Shown in pieces: positions 59,128-64,000 of a stretch of DNA of 64,000 nt. How positions within the stretch are numbered: position 1 is the first letter of the stretch; each line of letters opens with the position of its first letter. Made by a program: the position numbers and the translations under genes. A model generated the notes under the pieces. The model saw only the letters and a program-made list of their open reading frames with translations, searched no databases and was not told the DNA's origin. Origin of the DNA: UBA2357 sp041916775 (GTDB lineage: Bacteria > Pseudomonadota > Gammaproteobacteria > Burkholderiales > Rhodocyclaceae); the NCBI GenBank assembly GCA_041916775.1, contig JAYRYZ010000022.1, forward strand, positions 1 through 64,000, read 5' to 3'.

Positions 59128-59745
59128 TCAGCGATGGTGCTCATCCGCCTCTTCCCAGCCGGTGATCATCGCCTTGATATGGGCGAACACGGTATGGCCG
59201 GTCGTCGTCAGATAGACGTGAATGAAGAAGAACGCAGTGATCATGAACGCGCCGACGGTATGGGCGATCGCAACCCCTTCGAGGCTGAGATACTGGTCGA
59301 TGCCGAGGCTGCCCCAGTTGCCGTAGAAGAGATAGAGCAGCCCCGACCCCCAGATCAACGGCGAGATGAACGCAAGCAGTGCGAGGTAGGCAAGGCGCTG
59401 CAACGGGTTGTGCTTCTGCACCACCGTCTTGCGGAACGGGTGTGGCGAGTTGGTGAAGATACCGATGGTGTAGTAATGCACCATGGCCATCACGTTCTTC
59501 AGCGACGGCAGGTACTGACGCCACTCGCCGGTGGTGAATTGCCAGAAGATCGTGAACGCCCACAACACGAGCAGCGTCCATGCGGCCAGGGTATGCACCT
59601 CTACGGCCTGTCGGAACCCGAGCAGGTCGTAGCTGCCATGCACCTCGAAGCCGGTGATCATCATGACGATGATGAGCAGGGCCTGGGACCAGTGCCAGAA
59701 GCGCTCGTAGCGCTTGTAGATGTAGATGCGTGCGGCGCTGCTCAT
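59128..59745 (-). CDS. Membrane cytochrome b (cytochrome b561/formate-dehydrogenase-gamma-like)
   Basis: A 205-residue protein with four membrane helices and haem-ligand histidines expected in RYERFWHWSQALL (about 12-24), QAVEVHTLAAW (about 46-56), the AIAHTVGAFMITAFFFIHVY region and TTTGHTVFAHI near the C-terminus. This four-helix dihaem fold links the quinone pool to periplasmic redox enzymes. Its ATG overlaps the octaheme cytochrome stop (ATGA), so they are made together. It probably passes electrons between quinol and the octaheme protein. Confidence 0.9.
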   Translation of the reverse strand: MSSAARIYIYKRYERFWHWSQALLIIVMMITGFEVHGSYDLLGFRQAVEVHTLAAWTLLVLWAFTIFWQFTTGEWRQYLPSLKNVMAMVHYYTIGIFTNSPHPFRKTVVQKHNPLQRLAYLALLAFISPLIWGSGLLYLFYGNWGSLGIDQYLSLEGVAIAHTVGAFMITAFFFIHVYLTTTGHTVFAHIKAMITGWEEADEHHR

Positions 59746-61391
59746 TGTGCGTTCTCCTTGCGGCGGGTGAGGATGCGGATGAGGCCGTGCAACACGCCCG
59801 CACCGATGGAACCGGCGATGGCGAGACCGCCGAAGAGATCGACCCAGTTGTTGTGATCGCGCCCCGGGATATAGACCCCCTCTATGGACGCCAACCTGCC
59901 GTCTGCCGCGCGGGTATGGCATTCCGCGCAAGGTACGGCATCCTCCTTGGGCGCCACCATGTGGGTGATGAACCAGTTCATGCGCGTCTCGATGAAGTCG
60001 TACTTGCCGCTGTAGGGCAGCCCGGCGTACTCCATGCCGGCCTTGATCGCCTTGTCGTAGTCGTAGTGCTTCCAGAACGCGGTGTCGTCGTCGCCGAACA
60101 CGTGATTGACCACCAGGGTGTTGTTCACCGGGTCATAGGCCTGCTTGCCGTGCATGACCTTGAACGGCCAGATGCGGGCATTCGGATCGCTGGCGCTGCC
60201 CTCGATGCGGTTGAGCTCGAGAACGCCGTCGTCACCGATGTACCGATCCAGCTTGTCAACGATGGAGACCTGCTCGACGGTGCCGTTGTACCACTTGTAC
60301 TCGGGACGTACGTTCTCGCCGTACTTGAAGTCGCCCTTGGCGGCGGAGTACGCGAGATGACCGTGATCATCCTTGATGAACAGCGGCTTGCCCTCGGGAT
60401 CCATCCTGCCGGCGGTGGACCAATCCCACAGCATCTTGGTGGCAACCCCACCGCGCGCGAACTCGGGGATATGGCAGGTCTGGCACGCCACCTTGCCGGC
60501 GTGATGGTTGAGCCTGGCTTCCTTGTGAGGCGCGACATCGTGGCAGGATTCGCAGGTCGCCCGGTTATGATCATCGTCGGGCAGATCGAAGCCGTGCGTG
60601 TCCTTGGGGTTGACCGCATAGCGGCTGCCCGAGGGTTGGTGCGCGTTGAAGGTGTGGCAATCCGAACAGACCATGTTGGCTCCATCCTTGGCCATGTGCA
60701 CATCGAGCTCGCGCGGCGGACTCTTCAGCGAGGAGTCGAGGTCGCCGTGCTTGACCGCATCGCCTCCACCACCGCTGAAGTGACAGCTGCCGCAGTTGGC
60801 GCGACCCGACTGGCCGACATGCTGGGCGATGGTCGTGAGATCGGGAGCCTTGAACGACTTCTTTCCAGGTGGCCCCTCCAGCGGCTCCGCCTCACGATCT
60901 GCATAGAGCGGATGCCCGGCATCGGTCGAGAACTTCCTGTAGGTGCCGGTGGTGTCATGGCACGCGAGGCAGTCGATGTTCTCCTCCGCGCTGAAGTCGA
61001 AGCTCTTGTCCGTCCAACCGTAGCCCGCATGGCAGCTGGTGCAGCGGCGCTCGTTCGAAAGCGGCGAACCGCAGAAGTTGTTGGCCGCCCATTTCTTGCC
61101 GAGCGTCTTGCCGGTGGTCGTGCTGGTCGCCTCCCAGGTCCAGTGGATGCTGTTCATGACCTGGTGCCCTGCGGTGTTGTGACAGGACAGGCAAGCCCTG
61201 GTGACTTCCGGACCGCTCATGAACGGCCCCTTCAGGGCTTCGAGCTTGCTGTGGTCGGTGGTGGGCGTGCTGCTTCGGTAGGTGTTGCTGGCAGCGCTGT
61301 GTGCGGGTGTCGCGGGTTTGTCCACGGCGCCTGCCGTGGCAACGAGGGCGAGCAGACTCCACGCAAGGAGCCTGCGAACAAGCGGAATCAT
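59742..61391 (-). CDS. Octaheme c-type cytochrome, tetrathionate reductase (OTR) family
   Basis: A 549-residue exported protein with eight CxxCH motifs: CLSCH, CTSCH, CLACH, CGSCH, CSDCH, CESCH, CQTCH and CAECH. It starts MIPLVRRLLAWSLLALVA (signal peptide); GGAG is six bases upstream of this ATG, while an ATG five codons earlier has no ribosome site. A C-terminal helix (LFGGLAIAGSIGAGVLHGL) could anchor it in the membrane. Shewanella OTR reduces tetrathionate, nitrite and hydroxylamine in vitro; the true substrate of relatives is unsettled. The attached cytochrome b gives it a route to the quinone pool. Confidence 0.92.
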   Translation of the reverse strand: MIPLVRRLLAWSLLALVATAGAVDKPATPAHSAASNTYRSSTPTTDHSKLEALKGPFMSGPEVTRACLSCHNTAGHQVMNSIHWTWEATSTTTGKTLGKKWAANNFCGSPLSNERRCTSCHAGYGWTDKSFDFSAEENIDCLACHDTTGTYRKFSTDAGHPLYADREAEPLEGPPGKKSFKAPDLTTIAQHVGQSGRANCGSCHFSGGGGDAVKHGDLDSSLKSPPRELDVHMAKDGANMVCSDCHTFNAHQPSGSRYAVNPKDTHGFDLPDDDHNRATCESCHDVAPHKEARLNHHAGKVACQTCHIPEFARGGVATKMLWDWSTAGRMDPEGKPLFIKDDHGHLAYSAAKGDFKYGENVRPEYKWYNGTVEQVSIVDKLDRYIGDDGVLELNRIEGSASDPNARIWPFKVMHGKQAYDPVNNTLVVNHVFGDDDTAFWKHYDYDKAIKAGMEYAGLPYSGKYDFIETRMNWFITHMVAPKEDAVPCAECHTRAADGRLASIEGVYIPGRDHNNWVDLFGGLAIAGSIGAGVLHGLIRILTRRKENAQ

Positions 61392-61738
61392 CCTGTCTCC
61401 AGTCATCGGATTCCGGAACGAGCGACCCCCTCAAGTCACGCTCCGGACGCCAAGCCCCCAGTTACAGAATCATTCTAATATAAGAATATATTGACACTGA
61501 TATAAATTTCTTCGCGCCAATCGAACATCCGGATCCGACAACCCTGCGTGGATATTCAGTGCTTGCGCAGCGCCGTTCTGGCGTCCTCCGGCTCAGCGCC
61601 TGTGAATCAATCTGCTGCGCGAGCCGATTGCTGCGTTGCTCACTCGCTCACGCCTCGCCAATCCATCCGATATGTCTCGTCGTTCGCTCGCTCGCGCCTT
61701 GCACTCGGCTCTGTTCGCGACGATTTCTTCACAAGCTC
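61392..61738. other. Gene-free stretch between the KefC-like gene and the octaheme operon
   Basis: No supported gene. 61440-61515 is AT-rich and holds the likely octaheme promoter. 61600-61720 is rich in GCTCACTCGCTCACGC-type and CGTTCGCTCGCTCGCG units, a low-complexity C/T/G pattern that looks like a dispersed genomic repeat. No terminator is evident for the KefC-like gene. Confidence 0.5.
61466..61512 (-). promoter_or_regulatory. AT-rich promoter/operator region of the octaheme operon
   Basis: About 47 bases of unusually AT-rich sequence 75-120 bases upstream of the octaheme start. It contains the palindromes AGAAT-C-ATTCT (61466-61476) and AATATA-AGAA-TATATT (61477-61492), and TTGACACTGATA from 61491, which only partly resembles an FNR box. 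A redox-regulated promoter is plausible; the regulator cannot be named. Confidence 0.45.
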
Positions 61739-63508
61739 TCAGGCCTGCTGCGCCTTTGCCGCGTTACCGAGGATCAGCGCACGGCCCGCGAACAAGCCGC
61801 CGGCCAACTCGAGATCGAAACGCTCCGCGTCACGCCGTCGGACTTCGGCGAGGACGGCGTCGGCCTCGTCCGCGCTGGCACCGGTCGCCAGGATGGCCTC
61901 GCGGCCGAGTTGCATGGCGGACTCGAAGGTCTCGCGCACCAGGAAATCCGCCCCCTTGGCCGTCAGCTCGATCGCATGCTCGCGATCGAAGGCGCGTACC
62001 AGCACCCGCGCCTGGGGACATTCCGCCTTAGCGATCTCGACGATGCGCGTCGCCGCAGCCCTGTCGTCGATGCACACGAGGATCGCGCAGGCCGAATGCG
62101 CCCCTGCCGCATGCAGGACGTCGGCGCGTCCGCCGTCACCGTAGTAGACCTTGAACCCGTAGGCCTGCGCGTCGCGGATGACCTGCGTGTCGTGATCGAT
62201 GATGGTGAGCGAGGCACCGCGCGCGATCACCCCCTGGCTGGCGATCTGGCCGACACGGCCGAAGCCGATGACCAACACGCTGGCGGTGCGTTCGTGGACG
62301 GCCTCGACCCCTTCCAGGGATGCGCTGCCGGGCTTGACGAAACGCGCGTGAACCAGCACCGCCAGTGGTGTCAGGGCCATCGACAGCACGACGATCGCGG
62401 TCATGTTGGCATTCACGACCGGGTCGATGACGCGCGCGCCGAGCGCAGCCGCGAACAGCACGAAGGCGAACTCGCCGCCCTGCGCCATCAGCACCGCACG
62501 GTCCAGCGCCTCGGCGTGGCTACTGTGGGCGAGCCGCGCCACGACGTAGATGCACAGCGCCTTGACGCACATCATCGCCACCACCCCGGAGACGATCAAC
62601 GGCCAGTTGCCGGCGACCGCGCCGAGGTCGAGCGACATGCCGACACCGAGAAAGAAGAGGCCCAGCAGCAGCCCGCGGAACGGCTCGATATCGGCCTCGA
62701 GCTGATGGCGGAAGGTGGACTCCGACAGCAACACCCCTGCCAGGAAGGCGCCCATCGCCATCGACAGACCACCCAGCTGCATCAGCAGCGCCGAGCCGAG
62801 CACCACCAGCAGCGCCGCCGCCGTCATCACTTCGCGCGCTTTCGCGTTCGCCAGAACGCGGAACAGGGGGTTCAGCAGCCAGACGCCGGCGGCGACCAGC
62901 GCTGCCAGCGCTGCAAGCCCCAGCACGACCGCCTCCCAACGCGACGCGGTGGCCAGCTCCGCGCCACCTGCAGACAGCTCCTGCGGAGCCATGAAGGCCA
63001 CCAGGGCCAGCAGGGGCACGATGAGAAGATCCTCGAACAGCAGGATGGACACCATCCGCTGCCCGCGCGGCGCCGCCAGATCGCCGCGCTCGCCGAGAAT
63101 CTGCATCACCACCGCAGTGGAGGTCAGCACGAAACCCATCGCGCTCACGAAGGAGACCGCCCAGGAGAAACCGAACGCCACCCCCACCAGCGTGAGCAGG
63201 AAACCGCACACCACCGCCTGCAGACTCCCCAGCCCGAAGATCTGGCGGCGCAGGCTCCACAGGTGGGACGGCCGCATCTCCAGCCCGATCACGAACAGGA
63301 ACATCACCACACCGAGCTCTGCCGTGTGCAGGATCGCCTGCGGATCGGTGAACAGCGCCAACCCGAAAGGCCCTATCGCAAGACCCGCCGCGAGGTAGCC
63401 GAGCACCGCACCGAGTCCGATGCGCTTGAAGAGCGGCACCGCCACCACCGCCGCACCGAGCAGGGTCACGACCCGCAGCAGATCGCCCGCGCCACCTTCG
63501 ACAGCCAT
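61739..63508 (-). CDS. KefB/KefC-like monovalent cation:proton antiporter (CPA2)
   Basis: A 589-residue protein. The N-terminal membrane domain has about 12 helices (LGAVLGYLAAGLAIGPFGLA, about 30-49; VLTSTAVVMQIL near 125-136 and SILLFEDLLIVPLL with the conserved Asp; HSHAEALDRA and AQGGEFAFVLF near 350). A C-terminal TrkA-N/RCK domain follows from about 410 (SVLVIGFGRVGQIASQGVIA, then CIDDRAAATRIVEIAKAECP). KefC-type systems are potassium efflux gates controlled by glutathione adducts. gshA and gshB lie 3-7 kb away. YbaL-like relatives without glutathione control are the alternative. Confidence 0.88.
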   Translation of the reverse strand: MAVEGGAGDLLRVVTLLGAAVVAVPLFKRIGLGAVLGYLAAGLAIGPFGLALFTDPQAILHTAELGVVMFLFVIGLEMRPSHLWSLRRQIFGLGSLQAVVCGFLLTLVGVAFGFSWAVSFVSAMGFVLTSTAVVMQILGERGDLAAPRGQRMVSILLFEDLLIVPLLALVAFMAPQELSAGGAELATASRWEAVVLGLAALAALVAAGVWLLNPLFRVLANAKAREVMTAAALLVVLGSALLMQLGGLSMAMGAFLAGVLLSESTFRHQLEADIEPFRGLLLGLFFLGVGMSLDLGAVAGNWPLIVSGVVAMMCVKALCIYVVARLAHSSHAEALDRAVLMAQGGEFAFVLFAAALGARVIDPVVNANMTAIVVLSMALTPLAVLVHARFVKPGSASLEGVEAVHERTASVLVIGFGRVGQIASQGVIARGASLTIIDHDTQVIRDAQAYGFKVYYGDGGRADVLHAAGAHSACAILVCIDDRAAATRIVEIAKAECPQARVLVRAFDREHAIELTAKGADFLVRETFESAMQLGREAILATGASADEADAVLAEVRRRDAERFDLELAGGLFAGRALILGNAAKAQQA

Positions 63509-63534
63509 ATCGTACGCTCCCGTCGCCCGCGCGC

Positions 63535-63783
63535 TCAGCGGCGCAGCCACCACCACAGCGCCCAGGCCGCCGCGGTGGGCACGCCGTACAGCACGATGTG
63601 GATGGGCAGCTCCTGCGCGAAGGTATAGCCGTGCGACAGGCCGATGCGCAGATTCCACGCCGCCGCAACGAACCACAGGCCGCTGAACGCCACGGCCGCC
63701 AGGGTGCGCTGCGGCGCGGGCGCGAGGCGCAGGACCAGGAAGGCCAGCACCAGGCCGGCAACAACGATGACGAGGGTACGCAT
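63535..63783 (-). CDS. Small two- to three-helix membrane protein
   Basis: An 82-residue hydrophobic protein starting MRTLVIVVAGLVLAFLVLRL. Further helices are FSGLWFVAAAWNLRIG (about 33-48) and LPIHIVLYGVPTAAAWALWW (about 59-78), followed by RR. No family is recognised. It lies 26 bases upstream of the KefC-like gene on the same strand and is probably co-transcribed; an accessory membrane subunit is possible but unproven. Confidence 0.65.
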   Translation of the reverse strand: MRTLVIVVAGLVLAFLVLRLAPAPQRTLAAVAFSGLWFVAAAWNLRIGLSHGYTFAQELPIHIVLYGVPTAAAWALWWWLRR

Positions 63784-63840
63784 GCCGGCCGCTCCAGGCT
63801 GTAGGGTGAGGGAGCTACATGCGCGCAGACAGGCCTTGAT

Positions 63841-63877
63841 CCCCGAATCGGGGCGCGCCTTGTAGAGGCCCCGATTC
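63841..63877 (-). promoter_or_regulatory. Two mutually exclusive hairpins upstream of the small membrane protein
   Basis: CCCCGA-A-TCGGGG (63841-63853) overlaps a second pairing, GAATCGGGGC (63845-63854) with GCCCCGATTC (63868-63877), ten perfect base pairs. Both cannot form at once. They lie 58-94 bases upstream of the minus-strand start and could act as an operator or leader switch. The remaining bases to 64000 show no supported gene beyond a nine-codon open end on the minus strand. Confidence 0.45.
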
Positions 63878-64000
63878 TAGCGACGAAGCCGGAACACGCC
63901 GGGCGGCCTTCGATAAATCTCGTCAAATCTGCGCGCAAGCGGGTCCGGCAGCGGAATCGGCACGCGCCAGGATTCACTCCGCGTCGGCAGGCGCGGGCAT

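Noticed and set aside
61491..61504. FNR/Anr box before the octaheme operon
   Set aside because: TTGACACTGATATA fits one half-site reasonably but the second half departs from ATCAA, so a named regulator is not justified.
61559..63628. 689-codon plus-strand open frame opposite the KefC-like gene
   Set aside because: Antisense shadow full of His, Gln and Arg, with no family motif and no ribosome site.
63974..64000. C-terminal end of another minus-strand gene at the window edge
   Set aside because: Nine codons before a stop are too few to support a gene call.

Overview
The window is GC-rich DNA, probably chromosomal, from a betaproteobacterium. The gene content best fits the Rhodocyclales (Thauera/Azoarcus-like): an alpha/beta-type proton-translocating transhydrogenase, phaAB, a three-part pyruvate dehydrogenase operon with lipoyl domains on both E2 and E3, a GshA of the betaproteobacterial ATP-grasp-like type, RquA, and many ABC/TRAP uptake systems. 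The genus is an inference from gene content.

Layout. 1-6000 is accessory DNA: the 3' part of a tyrosine recombinase with ATTATGT-type repeats behind it, three or four minus-strand gene-cassette-like ORFs separated by attC-like sites (one ORF frameshifted), and three genes typical of integrative conjugative elements (DUF932, DUF3275, STY4534/DUF3577). 6044-22471 is a long co-directional minus-strand block of central metabolism: lldEFG and lactate permease, pntAB, phaB/phaA, lpd-aceF-aceE. A divergent FadR/PdhR-type regulator with a 15-bp palindromic operator bounds it. 23.7-27.8 kb is a second accessory patch: a YggL-like protein, a MITE-like inverted repeat, an AAA+ ATPase with a cluster of operator-like repeats, an mqsRA toxin-antitoxin pair and a YafJ-like amidotransferase.

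28-31 kb carries an exported rhodanese and a YeeE/YedE (thiosulfate-type) transporter. 30.2-40.4 kb is a nine-gene minus-strand operon: an SfnB-type oxidoreductase, a DszA/NtaA-type flavin monooxygenase, a truncated AMP-binding protein and a complete Liv-type ABC importer with two tandem paralogous binding proteins. It looks like an organosulfur uptake and desulfurization system. 40.5-41.4 kb is a scar in which an MFS transporter tail and the C-terminal part of a large serine recombinase meet; the recombinase frame runs into tRNA-Arg(ACG). Next come rquA (rhodoquinone synthesis) and a fused SoxYZ carrier.

43.3-54.7 kb looks like a creatine/N-carbamoylsarcosine utilisation region: a TRAP transporter, an N-carbamoylsarcosine-amidase-like hydrolase, a LysR regulator, a polar amino-acid-type ABC importer, creatinase and a GlxA/AraC-type regulator, with a small DUF4258/DUF2283 pair in between. 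54.7-63.8 kb holds a DMT exporter, apbE-gshB-gshA, an octaheme tetrathionate-reductase-family cytochrome c with a membrane cytochrome b, and a KefC-like antiporter with a small membrane protein.

Sulfur chemistry recurs along the window (rhodanese, thiosulfate-type transporter, SfnB/DszA operon, SoxYZ, octaheme cytochrome, glutathione synthesis). Anaerobic and redox flexibility is suggested by rquA, the transhydrogenase and the octaheme cytochrome. No CRISPR array and no rRNA were seen.
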